Positions 1-14,900 of a stretch of DNA of 64,000 nucleotides are shown here, piece by piece (position 1 is the first letter of the stretch; each line of letters begins with the position of its first letter). Source of the stretch: Apus apus (lineage: Eukaryota; Chordata; Aves; Apodiformes; Apodidae); NCBI RefSeq assembly GCF_020740795.1, contig NC_067282.1:128397132-128461131 (forward strand), written 5' to 3'. The notes beneath the pieces are model-generated. The model saw nothing but the letters and a program-made list of their open reading frames with translations, did no database searches and had not been told where the DNA came from. The position numbers and the translations under genes were made by a program.

Positions 1-2944
1 AGACAGCCAAGGCTTCATTTCCAATGGAAGAAAAGCTTTTGGCCAACACACTGACCCCTGAGTCATCAGAAGTCTCAGTATCATGGCTACCTAAGTCACC
101 AATATCCCACTCTCTAGTTACTGGAACAAGGTTATGTTTCTCTGCTACATCTTCTTCATCAGAAGCAGAGGCCAAAGTGTTAGAATCAGACACAGAGTCA
201 GCAGTCCGGAGAGGAGGGCTTATAGTAGGGTGAATGGCTAGGAACTGACTATCATCCGTAGCACAGTTGAGATGTGGCCTGGACTGGGTCACAGGAGCCA
301 GCAGCTGGTAATCGTCAAGGGCTGGAGGTTGAGCAAGGTGATTTGCATTAAGTGCAGGGGCCTGAGCTGGACTGGGACTTTGGACACTGGAAGGAAGATG
401 AGGAAACTGTTTGGCATCAGGCTCAGACACCAGAGGTAGGCTGGAGCAGGACACAGAGGACAGAGGTTGTTCTTGCAGATTCACGGCAACAACTGTATCT
501 TCTTCAGAGGACCAAGTTAGGGTGCTTAGGACACTGGAGATTCTGGATCCAGGCTCTTTTTGGTTTAAACTGCAGTCAGACTGATCAAGTAAAGGCATTT
601 GTTGTGTTTCGTGATCCACATTTCCTTGAATAACTGCACTTTTTTCTGGGGGGGTTTGCTGAACTGTTTCAGGGTGGTTCAGGGGAGTAGAAGTTCTGCC
701 TGGTGTTTGGGGGGGTTCCAGAGGCCCTGCAATAGTAGCTACAGGAAGGCTCCCCTCTAGAGGAAGACAGCTCTTGCATATTACAGGGAAAGAAGATGGG
801 CCACTAAGGGCTTCGTGAAAGCCTTCCTCAGAAGTAAGGTGTTCCTGGGAAGTGTTGGTCTCCCCTGCATCAGTACTTACAGTAGCAGCTTCCCCTGATC
901 TTGGGTCCTCGACTTGTACAGAAGCAGCTTGCTTGGCTGGCTTCTCTACAGAGTCCAGCAGTTTGTTCAGCTTGGTGCCAGGACAGTCCTTAGGGATCAC
1001 AGAGGCTGCTCCACTAGCACCCTCTTGTTGTGGGCCAGGTGCTGAAGCCACAGAGGTGAACTCTAAGGGTAAAGCTGGAATAAAGTCTTGAAGCTCAGCT
1101 TTTCCCAAATTTTCTGTAATGGGATGAGGATCTATGGGATCAGGTGGCTCCAAGTTCTTGGTAGCAGAGGAAGAGTGTGCCTCTCGGTTCTCTGTGCTAG
1201 AAGGTGCTGCCACTCCTCCATGGAATGATGCATCTCTTTTATCAAAACTCTGGGAAATATTTCCATGCCCATCACTGTGCTCATCCCTGCCCAATCTTGT
1301 CCTGTCATCACAGTCAGCTTCTCCAGTGTCCTGACCACTGATGGAAAAGTGGCCAGAGTCTCCCAGGTCTTCTCCCTGGTCAGAGACACGACATGTGTAT
1401 GGAGGTGCCACTAGAGTTTCACTCACTGGTTTTAGGTTATTTGAGGACAGAGGGCTGATAGGAGGTGGCTGACATCCAGCTTTTGTGACATGAGCTTTCA
1501 GCAGTGCATCTTCACCAGGATGCAGATCCACAGAGACAGGTTCCCCAGGAAGAAACACTGATCTCATCTGCTCAGCCAAAACAACATTCTCCAAGCCATG
1601 CAACTCCACATCATGACTGGAAACAGAGGGTATCTCTGGCTCAATAGCTGATGACAGAGCCTCAAATTTGAGCTCTTCGCTCTGCAGTTGTTGTTCCTGC
1701 TCATTTTGTTCCTTGCTTTTCTGATCTTTAGACTCCCAAGATTTCCCTTCTTCTGGCAAATTCTGCTTTTTGCACTCTTTCTTCTCCTCCTGCTGCTGAA
1801 GTTCAGACACTGCCTCCTCCTGTACTGCTTTTGGATGCTGTGAAGTATCCACTTCTTCAATTTTTTTAGCAGTATCTTTTACTTGGAAGGCACTCTTTGC
1901 TGGAGAAGCAGGTCTGCCCTCTGTTTTTCTGTGATCATCTTCAAGGTGCAGGCATTTGGAAGGGGATGAGTTTTCTGTAGGAACCATTACTGTTCCCTGG
2001 TCTTTGACCATGCTGCTATTCCTTGTTCCACCAGCTGAGATGTTTCCTTCTGTTTGTATTGAACTTGTTTGGCTGTCACCTGGTAAGGTGGAAGACAGCT
2101 GATAGGAAGACTCCGTATTCTGTTCTGAACCCTGGAGTGCTCTTATGCTTTCCTTAGCATCTTCAGAGGTGTAAGGTTTAGGCATATTCTCTATTGCTTC
2201 TTCTGAGGTAGAAGTTGCTGGTGCCACTTTTTTGCTGCTTTGCTTCTGCCCTGCACCAGCATCAACCTCCTGCAAAGAATCCATGGAGATCTTATCCAGA
2301 AATGGTTCGGCCTTATAATGCCCCTCTGAAATGGTTTTACATACCAAGAAGCATTTAGGTGTCTCTCTCTGTGAGGCAACTGTATCAGCCAAAGGAGATT
2401 TTGGATGCTGGGCCTGAGGATCTGAGCCATGGAAAGTCAGTTCTGCCTGACACTGAGGAAACTCAGTGATGAGGTCCACAGCATGCAGGATGGCATCACC
2501 CAGGGCTGGCCCATCCTGCACTGTGCCAAAAGAAGAGTCCTGGTTGCTTTCCAGGTCAACCAGCTCTATTTGCTTAAGTTTCAGAGAACACTGCAGTCCA
2601 CCCTCTTTTAAAAGCAGTTCTCCTTCCAATTCTGAGAGTCCCTTTTGAGGCTCTGCATCACCTTGCTCTTGTTCCAGTCCTGCTGGCACCTTTTGCGCAG
2701 CATTAGAGGGTCTGCCCAGCATCTCTGCTGCTTTACCTGGAGTGGAAAGACAGTCCTCAGGAGTACTGAGCTCTGCTCCCTTTGCAGAGTCAGACGGGCT
2801 CGTGCTCATTTCAGCTGATGTGCAAGGGGCATGATGCTCTCTTTTGACTGCTGCAGAACCCCAGGTTTCCCCAGTGGTGCTACTGGCTTCTGGGGGAGTG
2901 GTACCTCCCTCACTGGTTTCTTCAGACTCCATCAGTAAGACATC
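1..2944 (-). CDS. Large coding exon of an unidentified minus-strand gene (partial, runs off left edge)
   Basis: The minus strand is open without a stop from the ATG at 2932-2930 to the window edge, at least 977 codons. The exon begins after a pyrimidine-rich tract and a TAGCAG double acceptor, giving a first exon base at 2944 or 2947. The protein is rich in Ser, Glu, Pro and Thr. It opens MESEETSEGG, has a charged Glu/Gln/Lys-rich, coiled-coil-like stretch around residues 358-430, and has an acidic Ser cluster near residue 920 (SDEEDVAE). No domain is visible and I do not recognise the family; it resembles the giant low-complexity exons of vertebrate scaffold or nuclear proteins. The frame is also open upstream of the ATG to the acceptor, so translation could start in an earlier exon. 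The open length makes coding status secure; the identity is unknown. Confidence 0.8.
2932..2943 (-). promoter_or_regulatory. Three-codon uORF overlapping the putative start codon (TGATG)
   Basis: An ATG at 2943-2941 is followed by two codons and a TGA at 2934-2932. The A of that TGA is the A of the ATG opening the long frame. The uORF ATG has A at -3, while the main ATG has C at -3 and G at +4, so the uORF has the better context. If the long frame really starts here, the overlap would suit termination-reinitiation control. If the protein starts in an upstream exon, this is incidental. Confidence 0.4.
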
Positions 2945-5900
2945 CTGCTAAAGAAAAACACATTTTTCTGTTACTACTAGAGTGATATGGTGGATCTAAC
3001 TGCCTTAAAAGACTTGTAAAAATGGGTACTAATGCAGCTGAATTAAAAACCAAAAACTTAGTGGGTGGAAAGAGTTGAAAAACAAATACCAAGACCAAGA
3101 GCAGGTAAGCACCTGATATAACCTCGCAGTATGAGAGCAGCACCAAAATAAAACTACTACTGTCTTTTTAGCTTTACATGAAAAACCAGAAAGTGACTTT
3201 GGTCACAGAGCAGAGATGCCAATGTCTCTTTAACATCTGCAGAGCAGCTTATAAGAAGTGTTGGCCATGGCCAGCTATCTCAAACATGAAAGGGGATACC
3301 AGAAGGCATTCAGAGAACAAGAGAATAATCAAAATCTCCATTTATTTTTGTGAGGCACGGTGGACTATCCAGATACTCATGAGCTCTTCTATGGTTAGCA
3401 GAGTCTTAAAGATTTCTACAATTTCAACACAGAAAGGCCTGTACTTTGGAGCTACTGGTTCTCTTACAAATCTCTGTGTATGTATGTGCAACAGAGGGCC
3501 TTATTGCAGCTGATCACAGGAATTGATTAATAAGACATAGAAATGTAAGAATTTGATTAACAGGTAACAGGACATGATACAAGACATAAGATATTTGAAG
3601 GCTGTAAACCATGTGGGTTAAGAGGGGTACCTCTGGTGTGTCTGCACCTATCTAGACTACAAAGAGAAACTAAATCATCGTTTAGTTTACTCTTTGAGAG
3701 AAGGCATAAAAAAAGTAATCTCAGGATTGCTGGACAGTTTCCCAAAGGATACAGTGGAATTTCCAACCCATTATTGCATTTGAAGTTGAGATATGACAAA
3801 GCACAAGGGAATGTACATTTGGGAAATGCCTGTGAAAAGGATGGTAGAGTCTGCTTCACTGCTTTTATTTTTCTGGCTTCTACCTATCCCATGGCCCACA
3901 ATCCCTACCTTAAAAGACATGAGAAACAGACAAACCTTAGTGGCTCCCCTCCCTTTTCTTCTGCCTTTGGGACACCTTCTTTAGCATTCCACCCTGCCTT
4001 CTCTATTCCCTATCCCCTGCTTACCAGAAATGGCCTATAAATGACTGCTTCAGGCTGCTTCACATACATACCCTTGCAGTCACAGCAGAGTTTGTAACCT
4101 GCTGCAACATTCAGCCAGTCAGACCTCCTCCTGAACAAGGCTTCAGTGTTCTCCTCCTTCATCCTATCTTACAGATGTCAGTTTCCAGACACAAATGCAT
4201 AGTCCTGCATCTTTTGGTCTAAGAAACCACTCCACATGTCTTCAGGTAAAAGCTCACTAGGTGTTTTGTGGTGAAAAAAAGCCCCAAAGCCTGACTCTGG
4301 ACCATTCACAAAGCTTGTGCAAAAATAATAAATAAATAGATCCTTTTCTTGCTCAAAACAGACAACCAAAACTATATGCTTCTCCATCCTTTGGCATTCC
4401 TTTTCCTACAATTTTAAAACCAGCATTTTTTCCAGAATTTAAACTGCTGTAGGGGTGTGTGTGACAATTTCAACCTGGGAGACTTGCAAACAGAGAAAGG
4501 AAATTCTCTGCATGGAAAGAGAAATCTTTGAGATCAGTGGTGATTTCCTTGTGCTGGAGTGGTTCTATAGCCAAAAGTAACTTCCTCTGATCCCACACAG
4601 AAAGTAAAAGCAATATGGGTGTTATTACAGCTGGACTCATTGTCCCAGTTAACTCCATGACCACAGCACGCCTGACCTGAAAGCTGGTTTAGCTTATATT
4701 TTCTCTTAGATCAAGTGAAACAGAACACCTGCTCTGAAAGCAATGAGCCTGTGCTCTGGAATTAGAACTGAAGTCTTATACACACCTTAATGATGGGATT
4801 GTCATAATCCCACAGCTTTTTTTAAAATGGGGAATAACTGAGTTAACAAATCGAGTTAACTCATCAGTTAACTTTGGTCCTGCATACTTTTTCCTCGTGT
4901 AACCTTTAATTTTTGTTTAAATTGAAAAGACAGCCTTTCTTACAAAACCAGGCCAAAACTCAGATTATTCAGCAATTTAGATTGCCCCGCCCCCACAACT
5001 AGCAAGTAGTTGCAAATAGTTATAATTTCAACAAACACTATGTTTCAAAGAGATATGTCCACTCAGAGAGTTTCCACAGGGTTTCTGCCACATCTTGCAG
5101 CTCTCAGCTAATAGTAAATTACTTTGGTGCTGCTGAAAATTTTTGCACATGGGACACGACCCTCAGGAAGAGGCTCCAGCACAGAAAGAAGAAAGGTTGG
5201 CAGAGCACAAAAAGTAGCAGGGTCATAAACTTGTAAGCAGCCACCTTTTCCAAGGCAGGATGCACTTTAGTGATCTTGTCCCTGACAGGTATCTACACCT
5301 GCCTTAACAAAGGTTCCATGCTCACATCAGATCACTCTTATGCTCCACTGCTCTTAGCTCTTCCAGCCACCCAACTCGAGTCTCCCTGGCTACGTGACTA
5401 GTAAAATACTACTTCTCACAGCTAATACAGGCAGTTTTCAAAAACAGGCTCCCCAGAAGCACAGAGACTCTTTAGGGAGACAAGTGGTCTTGGAGGCAAG
5501 CTGATGGCTAAGAAAGGTTTACTACTACTGAAGACAGGATGGCCTATAAATGTTTCAATAGCAAGATACTCAAACTCAAGCCCACACTCTGTGAGAGGAA
5601 GAACTGATGCTCACTGTGCTGTTACAGAGACACACACAACACTGAATTTCCTCTTATTAAGCTCAAAGACCCAGTTTCCACTTCCCTGGCTCTGTTGCAA
5701 GGGATTTGGACAGGTGAAAGGACAAGTTTAAATCTGCATTTGGAGCAGTTCCACAATGATGCTAGGAGACAGGGTAGAGGGAGGTGCACAGATCAACAAA
5801 TGAAAGCTGCCAGTTGAGATTTGTCTTATCCTATTACTGCCAGGTATTTTGCACACCTCAGGGAGATCTAGAGAGAAGCTTTGGGAAGTGAGGCAGGAGA

Positions 5901-8900
5901 AAAAGACAGGCAAACTTTCTACAGAGACAGTGGGGGAGGACTTACACATCTGGTCAAGGAAACAGGCTCTTGCTTGAATTCTGGTGCACTGTAATGAAAG
6001 ATCAAAATGTTTCTGCAATAAGGTTTTCATGGAGATGGGTGAGGACATAATAAAACAAGACTGACTACACCTGTAGCCTTCACATACAAAGGGGCTACAT
6101 ACAAGAGCCCAGTAGTTACTGGAAGAGATGGCCTGTGGAGCACTGCCACGTTATGCTCCCACTGCAGCTCAGCTTGGTCCTCCACCTCATCAGTGTTTAC
6201 AAGTATGTTAAGGGGGAGTGCCAGGAGGACAGAGCCAGGCTTTTTTCAGTGATGTCCAGTGATATGACAAGGGGCAGTGGATGCAAACTGGAACACAGGA
6301 GGTTCCATGTAAACATCAGAAAAAACTTCTTTACTGTGAGAGTGACAGAGCCCTGGGGCAGGCTGCCCAGAGAGGTTGTGGAGTCTCCTTCACTGGAGAC
6401 ATTCAAAACCCGCCTGGACACGTTCCTGTCTGATGTGCTCTGGGTGGCCCTGCTCTGGCAGGGGGGTTGGACTGGATGATCTTTCCAGGTCCCTTCCAAC
6501 CCCTAAGATTCTGTGAGATCCCCAGGATCTGGGCTAGCCAAAGCAAAATTTCAATTAACATTTGCAGTAGGGCCAGTAACGTGACAGACAAGCACACAGG
6601 AGCCTACCTGGCAACTGCCATCTTCTAGCAGGCTACACAAACCCTGCCAGAAACCTCAGTTAATGCTGTTGGGACTTACTGGTCTTTCACATCCCTTTGG
6701 ATCAGATATTCCACTTGCAATCACTCCCTTGTATGACTCTGTTTGTCAAATGAGGACTTCAGCTTACATACACTTAACCCGTGTGTGACTGGGTGCACAA
6801 ACTCACTGCAAGCTGGAACCAAGCAAGGGCCACATGCCAGTATGAAAACAAAGGGACAGTGCTTGGTGGTACTGCAGCAGGGAGCACAACATTTGAGAGG
6901 TGAAGGGTGTGGAAGGGGGCCAGATAAGCAAAACAGGACAGCAATGAAAGCACTAGTGAATGAAAGATGATGCACACATTCATCCACAGCTTTCCCAGAT
7001 TACAAAAGGCAATGTGAATGTCATACTTCCTTCCAGTGTCGGTTAATTCACTTGGATGGAGATGACAAACGCTTCTGGTTTTAAATAGAAAGTACCTCAC
7101 CTTCCCTCCCCCCCCTCCCCTCCAACAAACAAGAAAGGAAAAATAACAAGTGCTATCAAGCACAGACAAGCCCTTCAGCTAGCCAGGAAACAAGGCAACA
7201 CATAATTAAGTGAATCCCCAAGATCCACCTCCAAAACTGGGGAGAGACCTCACGTTCGGTGTGACATCTTCGCCCTCCCTGCGTGGTGCTGGGAGGCTCC
7301 TGGCTGGCCCCAGCCCCGGCAGCAGGGCAGGCTGTGCTCCCCAGCCCACTCCCCATGCCGCAGGCAGCTGGGCAGCCCACACACCCAGGCTGCTGCAAAC
7401 ACACTCCCAGCAGAGAAAGCCCTGCCCTGCAAAGCCAGGCTGGGCCTGGCTGCCCTGCTGGAGCTGCACCAGCAGCCCAAGATGCTCTGCAGCCCACTGG
7501 GCTGCTGGTTGGTGCACCAGGGGCTCCTCTCCTCAGCTCTCCTCCCAGCCTCCAACAGGGCACTGAGAGCTTTTGGCTGGGAGAGGAGAAAGCCATTCAT
7601 AACAAGCCTTTAAGCAAAGTGGACAAGGACACAGATTTTCTTATTAAAACAAAGGTCTTCCCAAGCAATCCCTTCCTTGGGCATATCCTTATGGCATGGC
7701 CACAGCTTGGTGCAGAAATGCCAAAGCCAGCTTTACATGCTGTGGCTCAAGCAGGAAGGAGCAACATGCAGGCTCTAACACCCACCCAAGGGACAATAAG
7801 GCTGCTATTTCAGCTCAGCTTATTCATCTCGTTCATGCAATTCAGATACACTTTAAAAGGAGCTGCAGTGGTGGAGGCTAACTGAGAGCCTGCTTTTCTC
7901 CACACAAAATCTAGAGCAAAAGAACTGCCACCAGGGTCACCATCTCTCCCAGGAGGTCAAGCTTTCTTTCAGTTCAGTGAGACACTCAGGAAAGGGGTCA
8001 GCACAATTGCTCTAACAAAGCCTGCCCGACCACAAGTCTCTATTTTTATTTTGATACAGCAACTCGTGCCATGTTTAGGCCTGCTTTCTCAGCTGGATGC
8101 TCCCACCATGGGGGTGATGCCCACTGCCTGTATTCCTCCGCAAAGAAACAGTTACCTATCTTTATGCATCACCCCAGGCTGCTGTATCACTGTACAGCCC
8201 ATCGACAGAGGTGAAGGAGTCAGGTCAAAACTCTTCAGCTCAGGAAGAGATTACACAGGGCACTAGAGATAAGAATGAAGGAGGGAAATAATGTTACATG
8301 GAGACAGCTTTGAGGTTTGGGAGAGCAGATGGAGCTTGCTGAAGGAAAGAACATAAAGAATAAGGTAATGTAAAAACGGAGGTGTCCAAATAACGTAGTA
8401 TACCAGTCTGCTAAATGGTTTACCTGCTGTTAGTGTTCTGTGAACTAGGAGCTGCCTCAATTGTTTTACACATGGGAGGAAAAAAAAAAAAATATTAAAA
8501 AAGTAATAATCAAACCTGTCATTAGTACCCTATCTCCTGGAAAATGCATATGAGCTGCTACTGAAGCTCAGAAAAAGTGAATGGGACCTGAATGGGACCT
8601 GCTGGTCACACTGGTGCAGACAGCTTGCCTGAGCTTTAATGATCCCAGTCATCTCATGAGCTTTCATTCATGGTAGACACACTCAAGATATATTGAGCCT
8701 AGTAATTGTCTAATGATACACTAATTGGGAAAAAAAACCCAAAAGGATATATTTTGTACATTTGTTTCCAAATGCTAACAAAAAGAAAAAGAAAAAAAGG
8801 GCCAAAGAAACATAATTTTTAGATAGAGCAAAATTTCATGTTGGAAATTGCTACTGGACATTTGCCAAACGGTGAGTTAAAACCATGGCTTGGATTTCAC

Positions 8901-11900
8901 GTTGCAATTTCCAGAGAGGCAATAAAAATGATTCAGTCTTAAGATAAAATGGGGCCACCTGGATACTAAAAAAAACCCTACTTTACACAGAGCTTAAGTT
9001 TTATATTCATAAAAGCACTGGATAAACCTTGATATCCTGCAGTCTTCTAGTACAGGAACGACCCAACAAGAAGAATGGTATGTAGTTCTCTCTGCTGTAG
9101 CAGAGTAGAAAGACTATTGACACTACTAGAAGAGCAGAAGAATTCCCTCAGTGAAAACCACGTGCAGACTCACTGCAAGCTGCTCTCTGCAGGTCTCTCT
9201 ACAAACTCTGGGGATGGAGAGACAACTGACAGAAATGTCTGGGGGACAAAAGGAGGCAAAGATTTCCAAAGTGTACACTATGATATTTTATGCAGTGTTG
9301 GCCACTAGCACCACTAGCACACATCCCTAGACAGCAGGTTTACTATAAACTAGAGGAGTTCCCAGCTTCTCTTTAAACAGAGTGATTCAGGACCTGGATG
9401 GGAGAGATTCCCCAGTCAGCAACAGAAATTTCGTAGTCTCTTACTATTCTACAGAAGCATGAGCCAGAATCCCACGCTGCTGTTTTTAAGTCTCAGATTA
9501 AAGAATGCTAATGTTTGCACCAAACCATTTTGACAGATGCAAATGCCATTAAAACATCAAAGGGCTTGGAAACAGACTTGAAAGCTTGGCCTTGCCCAGA
9601 TTGCACAGTGGAACCATTGCTGAGCACAGCTGTTGTCACGTTACCTGTACCATTCCTGAGCACAGCTAAGCAACGGACAGATAAGGATGAACAACATTCA
9701 GCAGACTGAACTGGAACTAACTGTCCTCCCCTGAAGAAAGGGCCTCCAAAGTAACCCTGTCTGATGTTCTTGGCAAACATGCAATACAACTTCTTTCACA
9801 GCTGCATCAAGTTCCACCTTTAGTAAGATTTCTTGCTGCCACTACCTATAGCTGTTAGAGCCCTATAGGACAGAAGACACAAAGTTCTAACATTTTAGCA
9901 ATATGGGAAAACTGATAAGCTACACAGCAAAATACATCCAGTCATAAATTCACTGGTAAAATACCAATCAATGGGTAAAGCATCTTGTCCTATGCAACCA
10001 AAGCCAATTCCTGAAATACCAACAAAACTCCACTTGTATGTCACACCATGCTAAGAACTTCTTCTACAAGCACAACTTTATCAGCCATAACAGCTATAAC
10101 TACAGCAGAAACCTCTACCTTGTATCTGGCTTTAGTATTGTGAGTGCCATCAGCTGGAGATAACAATAAAAAATTGCTGGTATTAACATACCATGAGATA
10201 GCAACAACAACAAAAAAATTAACATCTTGAACAGGTTTGCTCTCATTTTGTACTTGTAGCATGCATGATTTCAGCTTTAGTTCTCCACAGCATTTTGAAT
10301 TACCTTAGGACTTCAGTAATGAGATTTATATAAAAAAAGGCGGAAAAAAAAAAGTTATAAGACTTGTATACTAATCAAAAATGCTTGGCAACAGAGTAAT
10401 AGTGGTGCAACTTCTTTCCTTTAGCTGCAGTTTTCAGAACAAAAGCCCATCCAAAAGGGATGCAGGGATGTGTGTGGGGAAAACAGATTTTGGTACAACC
10501 CTCCCCTAACCCAGCTTTTCAGGGAACAAACCGTTCCCTTGGAAATTTCATTGGGTGTATGTAGATTGAAGAAGCTAACAAGAACAATGAGACATGTTTG
10601 CTATTGGAAGCAAAAGGTATTAGATATAAATAAAATATTATAAGAAATGTAAATGTGGGAAAGCACCAGTGAGGACCCCTTCCCTCTCCCCGTGGAAAAA
10701 TAGCTTCACACACCCAAAGCCACAGGAATTGTGTGGGTGCTAAATAGGAAGGTACTAATGCAAACGCATGGAAAACTTGTTGTTACTCACACTGTAATGC
10801 CTGCCTGGCCAACTGGCATAGGTTTACTGTGCATATCACAATATTTTCTGTTTTTCATATAGTCCCACTTCCTAGAATCAAGTGGTTATGTGAGAATTTT
10901 GGTTTAGAATTAAGAAAAATGCATGTCTGGCCTTTCAGGGGTATGGAAAAGGAAAACAAAGTATGGCTCAAAAATGAGATCTTGCAGTCTGGGTTTATCC
11001 TTATTTTTAAGCCAAAAAGCCTTAACTTTTTACTAACAAAAGCAAGGGCAACTCTCCCTTCCCCCTCTATATGATCACTCTTTTTCAACAGTTGGGACCC
11101 ATGATACTGAACTTGTATACAAGAGTATTCAGACCTGACCCAGTGACTTACACGAGCTACCAGAAGCTACAAGACTAGCAGAGAAATATGCTGTGGTATA
11201 ACTGGGTTAACAAAGCATCAAATTTATCAGGGTCAATTTAGGCTATTTGCAGATACTCTGTAAAGTTCATCTGTTCATGGTCCAGTCCTAAAAAGATGTA
11301 GAACTCCTTCAGTTCCTTCTGCCCCTGCTGACTGTGCAAAGCAAGACCACCTGCAATAAAGTCCTAATAAATTTTTATTAAGACTTCAGATGGCACCCTG
11401 AAATCCAGAACAGATTAAGGCAATACACATCCAGGTTGCTACCAGATTCTCCCATGTGCCAGTGGGCATGTGACCATATGTGAGCCAGCTCAGGGAGTTA
11501 CCCAGCCAAAACAACAACCCAGAAGCAGAATGATGTGAGCAGCCATGAAGGTGTGAGACAGCAGAAGAAAAAAAACAAAAGGGGGAAAAAAGCGGAAATG
11601 ACAGCTCCCTACAGCAGCTGTATGTGTAACTGTCCAAGCTGCAGCAGCAATTGCAAGGAGTGGACAGGAACAAGAGGCTGGGCAATGGGCTGGTGAGCGG
11701 GAAAGCAGAAACCTGGACTTAGACCTAGGTTATGCTGGAACCACACCCAGGATCTATAGCAAGGTCCTGACGCTCCAGCATAGGTGTCTTGCTGCTTGTG
11801 ACTGCCAAGTGCTTCCAACACAGCAACAGGTGCACCCTCTACAGCCCACACCTAGAGCCAGAGCTGGGACACTCTACATCTTTAGCAGCCTTCTGCTGGT

Positions 11901-14900
11901 AACATGTTTGCTACCCTTCCAAATGAGAAACGGGCACGATGGGAAGCAGGATATTCTAACCAGACTTACAAGCATTTCCAATGGAAATGTTGTTTTAAAG
12001 TTTAACATTTCTTTCTCTCTTTATTGCCACTGACACAACTGATCTCATGAACCAAAACAAGCTTTGTCTCCTCAGCAAAGAACTGTGTATAAGAGGACAC
12101 TGCATGGCAGCCAGCTCAGCTCCAAGCAGCCAGCCCCTTGAGAGCAACTCTGAGAACAAGTAACAACATGAAGGAGATGCTGGGGATAGCCCTGGAAGCC
12201 TTCTCAAACCCTCTGCAAAGTGTAGCATGGAAATACTCCAATTGGAAGGGGTGGAGGAAGGCGTTTTTGTGACCTTGGCTTTCAGAATGAGCAGTGAAAA
12301 CTTGTATAAATCTGGGTTTTAAATGGTGTAACTGATATGCATCAATCTTATGACATGCTTTTTATAACTAGCTTTGTCAATTACCACTACTTTATTTCAA
12401 AGTTTATAGTAGTAATTACAGCTCATAGATGATGTAAAGATTTAGCATTAATTCCTAATACTGTAATTAACACAGAATATTATAAAAATTAAAAAAAAAA
12501 TACACACACACAAAAAATACAGCCCTACAGGTACACCTTAAAAAAAATATTAAGAGACTGCAAAGCCAGATCAACATTACTGATATTCTCTATTTCAGCA
12601 ATATCTCCTTATTTCTCAATGGGCAAAAATTATGCCCATATACTTTCACATGCAGTACAGCTCCAAGTCTATATTACTTTAAAGCATAGACGTTGTACCA
12701 GCTCAGAAGTATCACAAGCATTTCCATGATGTTCTAATTACAGTATTTTTCCCATTTTAATAATTAAATGAGTTCCAATGAATAAGGAACAATTACAGAT
12801 ATTTTAATCCTTCCTCCTGCCATTTTCATTTTTCTGCTTATGCATAAGGGGGCAGAGTCTGCTTCCCACCACCACCCTCCAAGAGTGCCTAAAACAGCAC
12901 TCCTTGATGGCTCCATGGCTCTTCAGATATTAGCTGAGGAATTAAAATCCTGAGATTGCCCTCTGGCAGTCTTTGAACACATTGACTCTGACTCTTTACT
13001 GGCCTATGACTTCCTTTTCCTGAACCCTGTGGCATGTAAAGCTACCTCTCTTTACCCTCCCAGGTTCCACCCTACCAGATGGAGATGCAGAAAAGTAAAA
13101 TCAGGTTTATGTGCCTTAAGTTCACCCTAAGATCATTATTTCAGTGTGCTAGTGAGAAATCAGAACACGAGGCAACTTAACTCCTAACAGTCACCATGAC
13201 TAATCGTGTCACACAGACCGGATGCAGCTTCCTTTACCTCTTTCATGACATGATCAGAAAATAATGCCAGCTCTAGATGAGGAATGCACAGTCCCTGGTA
13301 CACTTGCATCCACAAACCTACGCAAGCGTGCATGCTCTGTTTTAACTGAAGTCATGTATACTTTAGCATGAATGAGAAACTCCCCCTGGGACACTACAGG
13401 CACCAGTTAAATGAAAGCTGAGACTCACCTCGCTGTCCTTGCCACTACCTGCATCATGCTTTGATTGGTGGGGCTTAAATAAACACATAAACATCCCATC
13501 TCTCCCAAGTTCATTGAGATACAGCAGAGTTCCTTTGGTTCAGCCTCATACACAGCTCTCAGTCATAACTTCTGACACTGCCCATCAAACTCACCTTAAC
13601 AAGTTTATCAGACTTGGCACATGGCAAAATGCTTCCCTGCACTTAAAAAAACCCAATCACTACAGGCAACAGCAAAGAGTATAATCTGGTATGATTGCTG
13701 TAGTTTGGGAAACTAAGAGCAACAGATGTGCTTGAGAGGGAACCAGGAAAAGGGGTAGGAAGTGTCAGTGGACCATGCCCAAGAGAGGAGTCAGAGCTCT
13801 CTTTCTTAGGAGTCTTATTCCCAGGTGCCTTCCTGTACTGAAAATAGGTGTTCAGTCTCAGCTCTGCCAGACTGATGCAATTGGGGAACCCAGCTATGTT
13901 TGCTGACTGCTACTGTACTCAGCACCTTGCCTCTGCCATGTGCCAGCTGGCCAGCATGTTGGTGGACTGGCAGAAGCACAAACAGCAACTTCTCTGCAAG
14001 TCCCCTGCTCAATGGGTCAGGAGAACTGCAAGGAAGGCAGAGAGCTGAAAACAAGGCAAAAAGACAAGCAAGATCCCACCCTTGCAGCAGGCTGAGTGAG
14101 AGGTGCAGGCAGCAGTCATTGCCTAAGAAAGGGCAGCAAAGCAGGTGGGTTTAAACAACCCAAGTCCAGCTACTGTTTTATGAGCAACAGCTCTGCCTTT
14201 GCTCAGTAGCAGATCCTGCAGTGCTGACAGTTGTATCTGGCTACAACTCACTGCCACAAGGCTGTTGAAGTGAACAACTGCAACACGTCTTGATGTGACA
14301 AATCTACTCTGCCATGCTTGGCAGCACTTTATGTGGTATGACACAGATCATGGTAGATAGGCTGCCAAGAAGCAGTCACATAGTAGAAGGTGCAATAACA
14401 GCTGTACCTACAGCAGAAGATACCAGCATGACTGCTTTAGTCACATACCTGGGAAATACCCTGCACTCCAAACCATAGGCTATTCCTGCTCTACTGACAT
14501 TTTCCCTAACAGTAGGTGATAAAGAGGCACCCATAGGACTGCTGTTTCAAGTCTTGCTGCTATTTACAGCTACAGTTTACAAAGAGTTAATCACAGTTGC
14601 GGCCACCTAGAAATTTCAGGCTAGTGGGTCCACAAAGGACAACTATGATCATGAGTAATATAATGCAGGGTGAAACAGGAACATGCACGTGAGGATAGCA
14701 GCAGCTCTCCCTCCTTCAATTGCCCAGTACAGTCATTCATTAAAGGAAGGATCTACAAAAAAAGTTCAGATTGTAAGCAGGCTTTTTTTCCCAAGGCAAC
14801 CAAGAACTGTGCTTTCATCCCGAGATCTCATCCAGATGAGGTGACAGTTCCTAACTCTGGCAGTTTCCAGCACTTTCTGCCTGAGGGTCACCTGTGCAAC

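Noticed and set aside
7206..7885. Overlapping ORFs up to 200 codons in a GC-richer intron patch
   Set aside because: They are present on both strands in several frames with no domain, and the amino-acid composition follows base composition.
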